Source: a virus | Reading direction: 5' to 3' (one strand) | Length of the DNA: 51,705 bases | IMG/VR virus record: IMGVR_UViG_3300045921_000076 | Span: 1 to 51,705 of that record | In this document: one piece after another, positions 24,470-34,964 of the stretch | Layout of the letters: each line of letters opens with the position of its first letter | Position numbering within the stretch: the first letter of the stretch is position 1 | Notes under the pieces: generated by a model | The model's database searches: none | Told to the model about the DNA's origin: nothing | Seen by the model: the letters and a program-made list of their open reading frames with translations, nothing else | Program-made: the position numbers and the translations under genes

Positions 24470-27328
24470 ATGAAAATTCAAGGCGGACAGGTTGATACGG
24501 GTGAAACGTTAGCTGACAGACTAAAACGTTTAGAAACGCCTATTGCAGCCACCGCTACTCCGCTAGGCGCTACACGCGCGGGCGCTACACCTAACCAAGC
24601 AAAGATGGCACGCAGTCCTGCACGTTTGCAATCTTTAACTCAACAAGCCCTTAAATCACAGCCTACGCCACCAGAACAAACATTGCAAACTGTTGAACGT
24701 CAATCACAGGGCATGGGCGCTGTTAACGCACAGGATCAGTCCGCACAGCTACAAGCTACACAGTCTCTAGCTGGCATGTCTGCTATGGCACAGCAGCGGG
24801 TACAGGCAGCAATTAATACACGACTAAACAACTTAGCTACTCAGCAAAAAGGACAAGCACAAACTCTAGACGAGCAAAAACTACGAGCTACACTTGGCGT
24901 AACAGGTCAGGGACTAGATCTTGTACAGCTTGACGGCAACACACAGATAACACAAAACGAAGCTGTCACACAGTTTCAGCAAAAACTACAAGAGTATGCA
25001 CAAAATCCTACACAAGACAAGTTAGTGGAACTTGAAACTCTACGTCGCGCTGCAGGATTTCAAGGTGATCTAACAAGCTCTCAAGGCATTAACAACTTGT
25101 TTATGCAAGCCGGAGCTGCTACAGGTACTACTGCGGCAACAGCTTTACAAGATAAGCTTACCGTTAAGGATTTTGAACCGGCAGAGTTAGGTTTTAACTC
25201 GTTCACTGATCTCGCAAACACGCTTGGTGTAGACCCTGCGACAATTCAAGACATGTCAGTTGAAGAACTAAAACGCCAGACACAGCTGGCTGTTGATCGC
25301 GAGAAACAACATATTGAAGATCTTAGAGCTAAACTAGCATCGTCGCCTCCTGGCAGCGCACAACGCATGATCTATGAACGTCGGCTAAACAACGTGTTAG
25401 CAGGCGGCGCTAGCCAAATAGAACTTAAAACCGCAGAAGCTGCCGAAGACATCTCCACAGCTGACCGCATACGTATAGGTGATCAGGAACTAACGGTTGC
25501 TGACGTGTTAGACGATGCTAAGCTGTCAGCGCGTATTGAAGCCTACCTTTACTCGTCGCCAGCACAGCGTGACCGGCTGTTTCCGCCAGACAAGTTTTCA
25601 GAGCTTAGAGAGTGGATTGAAGCAAATGAACTAGCACTTAACGACTTAGCTAGTACCTTAGCCGAAGAACAAGAAGGCTGGCAAGAATCCTTAGATGCTT
25701 GGCGCAACTTAGGTGACTTGTCTCGCATAGGTGCCGCAGACGGTGTCGATGTTAGATTATCCAACGAACTTATATCAGCTATTGCAGGTAACGTCTATGA
25801 TCCTAACAAACTCGTCACACAAGCGCAGGTGGACGCTGTTAGGCAAGCCATCAAGGACAGTCCCGTCGGTCAGTTAATGCAAGATCCTGCTAACGCTGCT
25901 AAAATACAAGCGCTTGATCCCGAAGACTTAACCAAACTTAAAGATGCCAACAATCAGTGGAACTCGCTAGAAACTATTAACCAGCAGTATGCCGCGGGAC
26001 AAGCATTTTCATCAGACGCAACATACAAAAAGTTTGCCGGCGCTAACAATCATTCCGGCGACTACGCAACGTCAGCTGATATGATAAAACACGCACAAGC
26101 AGCTCCGGTATACGAGCAAGTTAAAAATAATCATCGTAACTGGTTAGCTGACGATGACTTCATGAACGCAAGTCTAGCGACTAAAAAAGCGTTTGCCGAC
26201 AATCCTCAGCGATTTAAAGAGTTTAACGACTTACGTACACTGAAAACAGCTATTCAAGGTCCCGTACGCAGCGACGCTAATTCACTGTCTAAAGCCATGT
26301 TTGGGCACGACCTTGCGTCAATGGAAACTATGTTTAACGCACTTCAGCGTCAGTCTGGATTTAACCGCGCGGCAGCTAATCAACTCGAAACGTTTAAGCG
26401 TGTGTTTGGCGGTGACGGTAATCCTGTGTCTGGGTTTTGGAATGTCGCAAATCCACTCGTTGCCAACGCAGACCAACAAAACATTGACACCGCTGCGCAA
26501 GGACAAGCAGCTGAACTCCTGGCACAAATTAAGGCTATTAAAGACGCTAAGTTTAACGAGCGTCCGCAGCCTTATAGCGTGTATGGATCAAAAGACGCTG
26601 CCGGCAATCCTGTGTCGGGTATTTCAACTAACCCACCGATGCGTATAGATGCGTTGTATGACATTGCTGAACGTGTCACAGGCAATCAACCTCTAAACCA
26701 AGAACACTTTGTTGCGTTAGTAGATGCAGTTAAAGATTACTTACAGCTGTCTGACAGCGAAATCGACAAAGCCATTGCTATCGTAAACGACGAGTTTACG
26801 TATGCAAACAAGGCAGCCGCCACGCAAGAAGATATAAAACTAGGTAATGCGCCTGAGAACTTTCCTGTAAACTATGAACACGCTAAACAAGTTTATAACC
26901 AGCTAAAGGGCACTGCTAGCAAAGTAGCACAAGCCCGAGCAGAACAGCAGGCAAGAGCAGCAGAAGTTGAAGCGGAAAAACAGCGTCAAGCGCAAGCCGA
27001 AGAAGAACGTAAGAAGCGTGATACGCTAACAACAACTACCACAGCTAAAGTACGTGAGCTAAGTAAAACTGCGCAACAAGCATCGTTAGCGGTATTTACT
27101 TATTTACAAGGTCCTATACCGTTCGATCGCAATACAAAAGCGCGACAACAATCACTTTTAGAGAATAGCGCTAAAGCCTATCAACAAGTTATAGACTATT
27201 TGGAAGCTCAATTTAAATCGTCACCTTGGCTTAAGGACAACGCAGATCTAGTTGATGAGTTACGACGCACAAAGGTACAACAAGCACTAATTAATAGTAG
27301 GCTAAACGAGTATAAAAGAGCGAGATAA
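24470..27328 (+). CDS. Putative internal virion (ejection) protein, 952 aa
   Basis: A long, Gln/Ala/Asp-rich helical protein with coiled-coil stretches, no membrane helix and no catalytic signature that I recognise. It follows the nozzle gene and heads a group of five similar large helical proteins, the place where podoviruses encode proteins ejected with the DNA. A KAREEQQ-like coiled segment occurs near residues 815-850. The assignment is by position and composition. Confidence 0.6.
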   Translation: MKIQGGQVDTGETLADRLKRLETPIAATATPLGATRAGATPNQAKMARSPARLQSLTQQALKSQPTPPEQTLQTVERQSQGMGAVNAQDQSAQLQATQSLAGMSAMAQQRVQAAINTRLNNLATQQKGQAQTLDEQKLRATLGVTGQGLDLVQLDGNTQITQNEAVTQFQQKLQEYAQNPTQDKLVELETLRRAAGFQGDLTSSQGINNLFMQAGAATGTTAATALQDKLTVKDFEPAELGFNSFTDLANTLGVDPATIQDMSVEELKRQTQLAVDREKQHIEDLRAKLASSPPGSAQRMIYERRLNNVLAGGASQIELKTAEAAEDISTADRIRIGDQELTVADVLDDAKLSARIEAYLYSSPAQRDRLFPPDKFSELREWIEANELALNDLASTLAEEQEGWQESLDAWRNLGDLSRIGAADGVDVRLSNELISAIAGNVYDPNKLVTQAQVDAVRQAIKDSPVGQLMQDPANAAKIQALDPEDLTKLKDANNQWNSLETINQQYAAGQAFSSDATYKKFAGANNHSGDYATSADMIKHAQAAPVYEQVKNNHRNWLADDDFMNASLATKKAFADNPQRFKEFNDLRTLKTAIQGPVRSDANSLSKAMFGHDLASMETMFNALQRQSGFNRAAANQLETFKRVFGGDGNPVSGFWNVANPLVANADQQNIDTAAQGQAAELLAQIKAIKDAKFNERPQPYSVYGSKDAAGNPVSGISTNPPMRIDALYDIAERVTGNQPLNQEHFVALVDAVKDYLQLSDSEIDKAIAIVNDEFTYANKAAATQEDIKLGNAPENFPVNYEHAKQVYNQLKGTASKVAQARAEQQARAAEVEAEKQRQAQAEEERKKRDTLTTTTTAKVRELSKTAQQASLAVFTYLQGPIPFDRNTKARQQSLLENSAKAYQQVIDYLEAQFKSSPWLKDNADLVDELRRTKVQQALINSRLNEYKRAR

Positions 27329-27333
27329 TCACT

Positions 27334-28296
27334 ATGGCAACATTACTAGAATCTTTACAAAAACGACTAGCACAGTCAGGTACCACGCTACAACCTCCCG
27401 CGCAGCCTCAACAACAAGCCATGCAACAAGCTCTACAAGCCGGCACAGGTAAAGTCAGTAGTAGCGTGGGATTTGGCAGCGCTAGGCAGTCGTCGCTTGG
27501 TGAACAGTCTGCTATAGCTACCGCCGAACAACAAGCGTTGCAACAGCAACAAAAAACTGCTGGTCTAATACAAGACATAGGACAGCAGTCTCAAGCAGTT
27601 GAACAAAAAGAAACCTTAGCTGGCGAACAGCTTCAAGCACAGCGTGAACGCGTAGAAAACCAACTCGACTCGCAAGCCCGTGTAGCAAGACAAGACTATC
27701 AAGACCAAGAAGAACAGGCTCGAGCTAGACGCGACGCGGCAACATATATAAAACTAAATTCCTTAACACAGAAAGCAGACCAAGCGTTGCAGCAGCTAGC
27801 AACACAACGCGGCGTGAAACTAGACGATATCTTTGCTAACTATGACAAGCAACAAGCTGAACTTGAACTAGCAAAAGCCGACTCCGCCCTTAATCAGTCT
27901 ATCTTTAACCTACAGATGTCTAACCGCGCTTTTATTGACGAACTAGAAATGATCGGTAATAACAGGCAGTTAAACTCAGCACTTGACTTTCAACGCGAAA
28001 CACAGGATATTATATGGGGAATAAACAGCGCTCAGGCGCGTGAGCAGTTTGACTGGCTCCGAGGACAAGATCTTAAAGCGAGAGACTTCGAACGGCAACT
28101 AAGTCAGATGGGTATTCAAAGTCGTTTGGCAGTGTATGACATGGCAATGCAAGCTAATCAAACTCAGTTTTACAGTAAAGCAATTAATCAAGTTGGACAA
28201 GCCGCAGCGACCGGACTAAAGTCCATACCATCAAAAACAACTGTACCATCTGGTCCGCCAACAGCTGGTCCTGGCATGACTGCGAGCGCTAACTAA
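27334..28296 (+). CDS. Gln/Ala-rich coiled-coil protein, putative internal virion protein
   Basis: The 320-aa product is dominated by glutamine-rich helices (QQQAMQQALQAG, EQQALQQQQKTAG) and a Pro/Gly-rich tail. It begins six bases after the preceding stop and overlaps the next gene by one base (TAATG). Similar coiled proteins in podoviruses form the inner core or the DNA-ejection channel. No specific family recognised. Confidence 0.6.
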   Translation: MATLLESLQKRLAQSGTTLQPPAQPQQQAMQQALQAGTGKVSSSVGFGSARQSSLGEQSAIATAEQQALQQQQKTAGLIQDIGQQSQAVEQKETLAGEQLQAQRERVENQLDSQARVARQDYQDQEEQARARRDAATYIKLNSLTQKADQALQQLATQRGVKLDDIFANYDKQQAELELAKADSALNQSIFNLQMSNRAFIDELEMIGNNRQLNSALDFQRETQDIIWGINSAQAREQFDWLRGQDLKARDFERQLSQMGIQSRLAVYDMAMQANQTQFYSKAINQVGQAAATGLKSIPSKTTVPSGPPTAGPGMTASAN

Positions 28297-29258
28297 TGGC
28301 TACACCACTAGATCAATTATATAACAAAGTGCCTGGGCTTGACCTAACCGCTGAGCGTCAAGCTCGCAGCGCTGCTAACATACAGTTAAAGCAACAAGCG
28401 TCACAAACCCTTGCTCAACCACAAGCCCAAGTAATGAGCAGCGCACGACAAGCTCAGGCGTTAGCACCGGCGGCAGTGCAGCTACAAGCACAAGCAGGCG
28501 CACAAGCACAAGCACAGCAACAGCAGCTACTTGGACAGCAAGCGCAGTCTGCGTTAAGACAACAGCAGCTTACATCCCAGCTGCGTACTGATCGCGCGGC
28601 TATAGAACAGCAGTCAATGCTTGCAGCTAAAGAACGCCAACAGTTTGAGGCTCTTGCCGCGGAACAACAGGCTACTAAGCGCAGAATCACTCGAGATGAC
28701 ATTGCTGCCGAAAAAGCTCTCGCGCAGCAGGGACTTATACTTGATAACAACGTATTTTTAGTCAGTGATCAACAGTATAAAGACCTAGCAAAAATAGATC
28801 GTGACTTAGCGCGTATGGCATTTGACGACGTGCGGGTGTTTAAGCAAGACGAGATGGGACGTAAGTTTACGAACGAGCAACAACTCATATTGTACGCCAC
28901 ACAGAAAGCTAAGAGCGCACAAGAGTTTAGAAGTATGGCTCGCGCAGTCGAACAAGAAATGAAACGACGTGACATCGTGTTTGACGGTGTAATGAAAGAT
29001 ATGCAGCAAGTGTTACAGCGTGGTTACCTTAACGAAAAAGACGACTTAGATCGTGACACACGAATGCAAATAGAACGTAACTTACGAAAACTAGAAGAAG
29101 ATCAAGCTAAACGTCAGCGAGATGCTGCAAAGAAACAAGCACTTATAAGCGGGATTATGACCGGAGCTATGGCAGGTGGTATGCTAGGACCTGGCGGTCT
29201 CGTTGCCGGCGCGATAATAGGTGCTGCTGGTGGCATAGCTGCTGGAGGAGGAGTCTAG
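28296..29258 (+). CDS. Gln/Ala-rich protein with C-terminal glycine-zipper membrane segment
   Basis: The 320-aa protein has Gln/Ala-rich coiled coils in its first two thirds (AQAQAQQQQLLGQQAQSALR). It ends in a Gly/Ala-rich hydrophobic run (SGIMTGAMAGGMLGPGG, then LVAGAIIGAAGG), a glycine-zipper pattern able to insert in a membrane. As an ejected protein it could help build a channel through the inner membrane. Same length as its upstream neighbour, perhaps an old duplicate. Confidence 0.6.
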   Translation: MATPLDQLYNKVPGLDLTAERQARSAANIQLKQQASQTLAQPQAQVMSSARQAQALAPAAVQLQAQAGAQAQAQQQQLLGQQAQSALRQQQLTSQLRTDRAAIEQQSMLAAKERQQFEALAAEQQATKRRITRDDIAAEKALAQQGLILDNNVFLVSDQQYKDLAKIDRDLARMAFDDVRVFKQDEMGRKFTNEQQLILYATQKAKSAQEFRSMARAVEQEMKRRDIVFDGVMKDMQQVLQRGYLNEKDDLDRDTRMQIERNLRKLEEDQAKRQRDAAKKQALISGIMTGAMAGGMLGPGGLVAGAIIGAAGGIAAGGGV

Positions 29259-29259
29259 T

Positions 29260-30600
29260 ATGGACAAAGAAAAAACATTTTGGGAACGCCTGCGTCACAC
29301 GTGGAACCATCTTTATGAAGATGAAGTCCAACCCAAAACCAGTGCTTTAACCGAAAAACCTGCGGAACCTGTCTCTAACCCAGAGCCTTTGCTGCCTAAG
29401 ACACCAGACGTGCCTACTACTCCTTCACCGCCAGCGGACGTAGCCTCAACACAAAAACAGCTAGCAGCCGAAAAACGAGAAGTTCCGACCGATGCCCTTG
29501 ATATGTTAAATCCAAGAGAACGGGCGAGATATAATATTTTAACTCGAGAACTAACAACACTAAAACCAGAAAACGTAACCGACAGGCAAGTACAAAAATG
29601 GGAAACCGATATTGATGTCTTAAGAAAAAGATACAATGTTCCGGACAGTGTATACAAAGATTACATTGATAGTATTAATCGCGCACATGAAACTTACAAA
29701 CAAGAAGTTGACGCGACACGCAAACAACAAGCCTTTAATCACATGTTGGCTGCACTAGGTAACGTGTTTATTGCCCGCTTTGCTGCCGCGGCTAAAGGTC
29801 CAGGCGTACAAGCGATTGACTTAAGTAACGAAATGGCACAAGCGTCTAGAAACTTAGATGCCGCCTTAAAAACCGCAGACAAAAAACTAGACGTGGCGCG
29901 GGAACAAGCACAAAGTGAACGCACGCTACTTAACATTTTACAAGAAAATGAACGCTGGAACGACGCACAAGAGCGTTATAACAAGGCACAGACAACAGCT
30001 CAGCGACAAGAAGCAAAACAAGACGCACAGCGTGAACTTGAGTTTTTGATAAATCAAGCATACCGTAAACAGGCTGCAGCCGAACGGCAACAGGACCGGC
30101 TTGACAGAGCGGACGCAGCACGAGAAGTTAAAGAACTAAATCAAAGGTCACGCCTTGACGAACAAGCACAACGCCGACGTGAAGCTGAAGCAAGAATGTT
30201 ACAAACACGAAGTGATAGACTTGTGTCTGACATAGATAAAATCTTAAACGACAAGAAAATAAAGAATGAAGACGAACGGTTAGCAGCAATCAACACTGCA
30301 ATTACAAAGTCCGCACTACCGATTCCAGCAGAGGCACGTAAAAACTTGACAACGCGTGTAGGCTTTTGGGAATCGATTGCAGGTCCAAGTAAAGAACGTT
30401 TACGTAATGAACTCGAACAAACGGTGTCGGGATCAGTACAACCATATATCGATCGTATACGTTCAGGCGCGATTCGTTCGGTGAGGTTTAAAAAAGAAGG
30501 TCAGCCAGCAATGGATATATCTTACACCGACTATCAAAAAATGTCCGAGTCAGACAAACAACAAATTTTAGGTGACGGATGGACACTCGAATACAAGTAG
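29260..30600 (+). CDS. Coiled-coil putative internal virion protein, 446 aa
   Basis: After an acidic Pro-rich N-terminus, the protein is a long charged coiled coil (residues about 70-330), then a small globular C-terminus containing SVRFKKEGQPAMDISYTDYQ. GGAGGAG lies just upstream of the ATG. It overlaps the lysozyme gene by 22 bases. It belongs with the neighbouring ejection-type proteins; specific function unknown. Confidence 0.6.
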   Translation: MDKEKTFWERLRHTWNHLYEDEVQPKTSALTEKPAEPVSNPEPLLPKTPDVPTTPSPPADVASTQKQLAAEKREVPTDALDMLNPRERARYNILTRELTTLKPENVTDRQVQKWETDIDVLRKRYNVPDSVYKDYIDSINRAHETYKQEVDATRKQQAFNHMLAALGNVFIARFAAAAKGPGVQAIDLSNEMAQASRNLDAALKTADKKLDVAREQAQSERTLLNILQENERWNDAQERYNKAQTTAQRQEAKQDAQRELEFLINQAYRKQAAAERQQDRLDRADAAREVKELNQRSRLDEQAQRRREAEARMLQTRSDRLVSDIDKILNDKKIKNEDERLAAINTAITKSALPIPAEARKNLTTRVGFWESIAGPSKERLRNELEQTVSGSVQPYIDRIRSGAIRSVRFKKEGQPAMDISYTDYQKMSESDKQQILGDGWTLEYK

Positions 30601-31181
30601 TAACCAAAGCGCTTGAGAAGTTAAAACAGTCTGAGGGATTTAGCGATAAGCCTTACTGGGACTTTACTCAGTTAAGTATAGGTTATGGTTCTAGTGTTAG
30701 TGCCGAGGAAGCTGCCTACATAACAGGGGCAGCTGGCATGTCACTTACACAGTTGTTAGCACTAGGACAACGCAAGTGTAATCAAATACTTGCTCAAATG
30801 TCAGCCCCGCGACTCACCGTTCAGCAAGCTTTAGACAGACTTCAAACGCGAGTAGAAAGAGATCTTGATAGGCTAGAATCACTTACCCCCGCCACCGTTA
30901 AACTGTCTGTGACACAAAAAGTAGCACTTGTCGACTATTTGTACAACAAGGGAAACCTTGGACCAAAAGCCACCGCTGCTCTTAAAGCCGGTAAGATACT
31001 AGAGCTAGCCTATGAACTAGACGTAGTTACCGCGGGTGGTAAATTTCACCGAGTAGTCTATGGACGTACTATTGAATCTGTGGTAGAATTACTCTTGTAT
31101 ACACCACACATCGTGGAGTTACCGAACGTACTTAAGTCACTACAAGACAAAGCTTCTAAACGTCCAGGATACACAGCATAA
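30579..31181 (+). CDS. GH24 lysozyme (T4-type muramidase-like)
   Basis: The 200-aa protein has the GH24 active-site block SEGFSDKPYWDFTQLSIGYG with Glu19 and Asp28 at T4-lysozyme spacing (E+9). Ser33 stands one residue early in place of the usual Thr. It would hydrolyse the MurNAc-GlcNAc bond of peptidoglycan. No signal peptide is evident. Lying among ejection-protein genes rather than beside a holin, it may act during entry as well as lysis. It overlaps genes on both sides. Confidence 0.85.
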   Translation: MDTRIQVVTKALEKLKQSEGFSDKPYWDFTQLSIGYGSSVSAEEAAYITGAAGMSLTQLLALGQRKCNQILAQMSAPRLTVQQALDRLQTRVERDLDRLESLTPATVKLSVTQKVALVDYLYNKGNLGPKATAALKAGKILELAYELDVVTAGGKFHRVVYGRTIESVVELLLYTPHIVELPNVLKSLQDKASKRPGYTA

Positions 31182-34100
31182 TGAACTCGCTTGATATTCT
31201 TAAAAAATACGGAGCCACACCGCTAGAACCTGTTGAAGAACCAAAGCTCGACAGCGAGCAGCCTACGACACTCACACAGCCATCATCGCCGGCATTAGAC
31301 ATATTTAAAAAGTATGGAGCAGTGCCTGTTGCCGAGGAACCTAAGACAACAGATACAGTTCCTCAAATCACAAAAACCTCTACGTTTGACGACATTACGT
31401 TAGGCGTCAAGGAATCTCTTTTACCGTTTAGCGTTACCAAAGAAGAAGCTAAACAAGAAGGATCTATTACTAAAGCAATTGCAAACATTACAACAGACAT
31501 TGCAGGACTGCTCGCCGCCGGTAAAGCTGGTGCCGCGGTAGGCGGGGCTATTGCAGGACCTGTAGGAGCAGCCGTTGGAGGCACAGCTGCTACGCTTGGT
31601 TTAGGTGTATATCGTGCCCTAGGTATGGAAAAAGTACGAGCAGAAGCAGATGACCGTGAAATGTCTCCTAAAAACATAGCCGTTAACTTAGTTACAGAAA
31701 CCCTGCCTATCGTACGACATGCTAAACTAGGCATGAATCTCGCACTTAGTGGCGCACAAGCTGCGGCTCAGTTTGAGCAAGCTAAACAGTATGGCGCTAG
31801 TGGCGAAATGGCGGCGCTTATAGCGGTGGTGGGTGGATCAGTAGCAGGCGTCACTAGGCGATCAGTGTCTAACGAAGAAGTTGAAAGACTTGGCGCGCTT
31901 GCGTTTGTTACAGAACCCACCATGTCAAAACAAGCTGTTGAAGGTATTGACGCGGTTTTGCAGGAAGGTAAAGGTCAGCGCACAGTACAACAGGTCTATG
32001 AGTATTTAGATCAGTACAGAGAGTCTGAAAACAAACTTGCAGAACTTGTAACTGCTTTTCCTGGTCGTGCTAAAGAACAACGGGCATTTGTTCAAGAGCT
32101 TCCCGCCGATACTAAAAAAGCTTTGTTAGAACTGCCTGAAGTTAAAGGCACGTTAGAGTATTTTAAAAAATCGGTCACTGCAAGTAAGTCTGACGCTACG
32201 GAAGCGCTTGAAACTAAAGCTATTTTAAATGCCTTACGCGAAGAAGTAGGTGGAATGACAGCCTATTTTACTAAATCGTCTGGCGCACAGCAAACGCAAT
32301 CTTTAAAAGAAGTACTAGACAAACAAGCCTTAACGTTTGGCGAAGCTTACAACATCTACCGCACACACAAGCTAACGGTGAACAAACTTAAAGCTCAACT
32401 AACAGATGTAGCCGATAATGACATCGGGCGTCCTATGGGGTTTTTGTCGTCCGACTACCACGTGGCAAGAGCTATTGATGACATTACAGGACTGGACTTA
32501 AGATCTCGCGTGGACAGGCTAGCGCAGTCAGAACTTAGTCATAGAGGCGTTGTAATACACTATCAGCGTCAAGTAGGAAACTTAGAAAAAGAAATAAAAG
32601 CTGCTAAAATTGACTCTAAAGAACTGGGTCGAATGCTAGAAATGCCAGTCGCAGAACGCTTAGTATACATACAGACAGCATATCCCAAAAATGCTACACA
32701 AGTGCAAGATCTCCTTACTAAAAGTAGAGCGCTGTTTGACGATATGCGTACTTACGGTATGGCAAACGGCATTAACATTCCTTACCGCGAAAACTACTTT
32801 ACGTCAAAGATGCAAGACGCCGCGGAAGCGTCTGCTAACATGACACGTGTGGTAAAGCAAGTACAAGAAACACTCAAAGATCTTCCCCCCACTACCACAG
32901 TTAACGAACTTATCGAGCAACTTGGAGACAAGCCGCTAGCAGTATCTGTGCGACAACTAAAAACTGTACTTGAATACGCGTTTCCTGAGCTTGACTCTAA
33001 GCCTTTACGGTTTGAAGCTTTACCTAAATATATTGATAGGTTTGAGCGTCGAGCGATAGAAAAACAATCGTTAGGATTCGAAGCGTCTGCGGCATTTGCG
33101 CGTACCGGGGAGTTACCAGAACTAGTGCGTGAACGCGATGTTGGTACCGTACTTAGAGCCTACGCTCAGAACATTAGTCGAGCTGTACACTTTGATACAC
33201 AGATAAAAGAGCTTGCGGAATATAGAGATGCGCTACAAACTTTGGGACTAAAAAACTCCGCCGACTGGCTAGACAATTACATCAAATCACAGTCTGGACA
33301 TCCAGGACGGGTAGCTGCCGCAATTGCCGCAACACAGTCAAAAATGCGCGCTAATTTACTCAAAGCCACAGAGAACACGTCGTTAGCTAAAAGATTAGGA
33401 GCAAAGACAACACTAGCAGCCGTGGACTTTATGACCTACGTGCCTAGTATTATTTATCAAAACTTTCTTGGTGCAAGACTAGGACCAATTATACTTAACA
33501 TGACACAAACACCTATGCTCGCGGGACCAGAAATTGGTGGAATCGCAGGACAAAAGTTAGTAGCTAAAGCAGCTCTTAAAACTGCAGTTGCAATGCGCAA
33601 AGGGCGTGATTTTACTAAAGAAGTAGAAGACTACATCGATGCAGCGCGAGCTGTGCCAGAACTGGCGTCACGGTGGAAAAACGTACAGCTTGCATCTAAA
33701 CAGCTCAGTGCTCTTGAAGAGATCCAGTTTGCTAACACGATAAAGTCGGAGTTGTCTAAGGGTGCATTGAAGCGTGGGTTTGAAAACATGCTTGGAGTTA
33801 GTGGTCAAATATCTTTAGGAGCCTACACTTTTACAGACACGATTAACAGGCACATCACGATTAACATGTCTAAAGAACTAACAAAAGACTTACTACAAAA
33901 CAAGCCGTATGCGTTAAAGTTTTTGCGCCAAAGCGACACCTCGTTTAAAACCGACATCGCACGTGTACGCGGTCTTATGAGCGAAACGTCTGATCCAGCT
34001 CGCAAAGAAGCTTTAGAAAAGACGCTGGAGTATACGGTGGCGGGATATATTATGGGTAAGACACAGTTCTTTTACACTAAGGCTAGTTCGTCAAGGTGGG

Positions 34101-34531
34101 CGCGGGAAGTTGGTCCTTTGTTTAGTATGTTCACGAAGTTTCCACAGATGCTTGGTTCTGACATCTACGAAAAACTTGTGCGTAAAAAAGAGTATTCAAA
34201 GTTTGTGCAGCAGTATGCCGCACCGACTGTGTTAGTGGGTGGATTCTACTCGTTACTTGGCGACTACAAAGATGAGCCTAGGGCGCAAGCACTACGACTA
34301 AACAACGCATGGCGAATGACGCCGCTTAGCTCACTTGAAGTGAACGTACCTCCGCTTGTTAGTACTGGGGGTAGTGCTGTTATGGCGCTAGCTGACGTAG
34401 TTAACGGCGATATCGAACGAGTCGGTGGTCGAATACAAAATGTAGCATCTACACTTGTACCGTTACAATGGGTGTCTTCGGGCATAAAAGATGCATATAA
34501 ACTCATAACTAATGAAAGGATAGAAGAGTGA
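31181..34531 (+). CDS. Very large putative internal virion / DNA-ejection protein, 1116 aa
   Basis: The N-terminus carries two copies of a short motif, LDILKKYGATPLEP and LDIFKKYGAVPVAE (about residues 4-17 and 39-52). A Gly/Ala-rich hydrophobic zipper follows (about 107-143, AGKAGAAVGGAIAGPVGAAV). The rest is mostly helical, with a hydrophobic stretch (SIIYQNFLGARLGPIILNMT) near 760. Such giant proteins at the end of podovirus late operons are ejected to form a conduit. No lytic motif seen. Confidence 0.6.
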   Translation: MNSLDILKKYGATPLEPVEEPKLDSEQPTTLTQPSSPALDIFKKYGAVPVAEEPKTTDTVPQITKTSTFDDITLGVKESLLPFSVTKEEAKQEGSITKAIANITTDIAGLLAAGKAGAAVGGAIAGPVGAAVGGTAATLGLGVYRALGMEKVRAEADDREMSPKNIAVNLVTETLPIVRHAKLGMNLALSGAQAAAQFEQAKQYGASGEMAALIAVVGGSVAGVTRRSVSNEEVERLGALAFVTEPTMSKQAVEGIDAVLQEGKGQRTVQQVYEYLDQYRESENKLAELVTAFPGRAKEQRAFVQELPADTKKALLELPEVKGTLEYFKKSVTASKSDATEALETKAILNALREEVGGMTAYFTKSSGAQQTQSLKEVLDKQALTFGEAYNIYRTHKLTVNKLKAQLTDVADNDIGRPMGFLSSDYHVARAIDDITGLDLRSRVDRLAQSELSHRGVVIHYQRQVGNLEKEIKAAKIDSKELGRMLEMPVAERLVYIQTAYPKNATQVQDLLTKSRALFDDMRTYGMANGINIPYRENYFTSKMQDAAEASANMTRVVKQVQETLKDLPPTTTVNELIEQLGDKPLAVSVRQLKTVLEYAFPELDSKPLRFEALPKYIDRFERRAIEKQSLGFEASAAFARTGELPELVRERDVGTVLRAYAQNISRAVHFDTQIKELAEYRDALQTLGLKNSADWLDNYIKSQSGHPGRVAAAIAATQSKMRANLLKATENTSLAKRLGAKTTLAAVDFMTYVPSIIYQNFLGARLGPIILNMTQTPMLAGPEIGGIAGQKLVAKAALKTAVAMRKGRDFTKEVEDYIDAARAVPELASRWKNVQLASKQLSALEEIQFANTIKSELSKGALKRGFENMLGVSGQISLGAYTFTDTINRHITINMSKELTKDLLQNKPYALKFLRQSDTSFKTDIARVRGLMSETSDPARKEALEKTLEYTVAGYIMGKTQFFYTKASSSRWAREVGPLFSMFTKFPQMLGSDIYEKLVRKKEYSKFVQQYAAPTVLVGGFYSLLGDYKDEPRAQALRLNNAWRMTPLSSLEVNVPPLVSTGGSAVMALADVVNGDIERVGGRIQNVASTLVPLQWVSSGIKDAYKLITNERIEE

Positions 34532-34719
34532 TACACAAAGTAATTTTAGGAACCTTGTCAAGCATGCTAATGAGAGTGATCTTAAATCCGTCGTTTTTAG
34601 AGTGGGCAATTATGTATTCGGCGAGAAAGCTTGCAGAATATACCAACACGCCACACGACGACGCGTTTGTAACTAAGATCGAAGAACTTCTTGCCGCAAG
34701 TAAAAAGGAACCGCAATGA
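34528..34719 (+). CDS. Small late protein, 63 aa
   Basis: A GTG start overlaps the preceding stop by four bases (GTGA). The N-terminal half is hydrophobic (KVILGTLSSMLMRVIL) and the C-terminal half is an amphipathic helix with acid residues (HDDAFVTKIEELLAASKK). It resembles small proteins found beside holins in other phages, but I cannot assign a family. It overlaps the next gene by four bases. Confidence 0.5.
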   Translation: MIHKVILGTLSSMLMRVILNPSFLEWAIMYSARKLAEYTNTPHDDAFVTKIEELLAASKKEPQ

Positions 34720-34964
34720 GTGATAAGAAGTCGGTCAGCTTTAAAAAAGAACACAAGTCGGATAAAGGTGGGTTGACAGAAGCCGGACGCGAGTTTTATA
34801 ATCGTGTGACGGGTTCGAACCTCAAACCGCCACAGCCTGAAGGTGGAGCTAGACAACGCAGTTACTGTGCTAGGTCTGAAGGACAAATGAAGCAACACAA
34901 CATTGACTGTCGAAAAGATCCTAACAAACGGATCTGTAAGGCAAGAAGAAGGTGGAAATGTTAA
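34716..34964 (+). CDS. DUF6321-like small basic protein
   Basis: The 82-aa protein has the pattern GGLTEAGREFYNRVTGSNLK followed by PPQPEGGARQRSYCARSEGQ, which I recognise as the DUF6321-type motif frequent in aquatic phages and bacteria. It is strongly basic with three cysteines spread through the second half. Function of the family is unknown, and its place at the end of the late arm suggests a virion or DNA-binding accessory. Confidence 0.7.
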   Translation: MSDKKSVSFKKEHKSDKGGLTEAGREFYNRVTGSNLKPPQPEGGARQRSYCARSEGQMKQHNIDCRKDPNKRICKARRRWKC

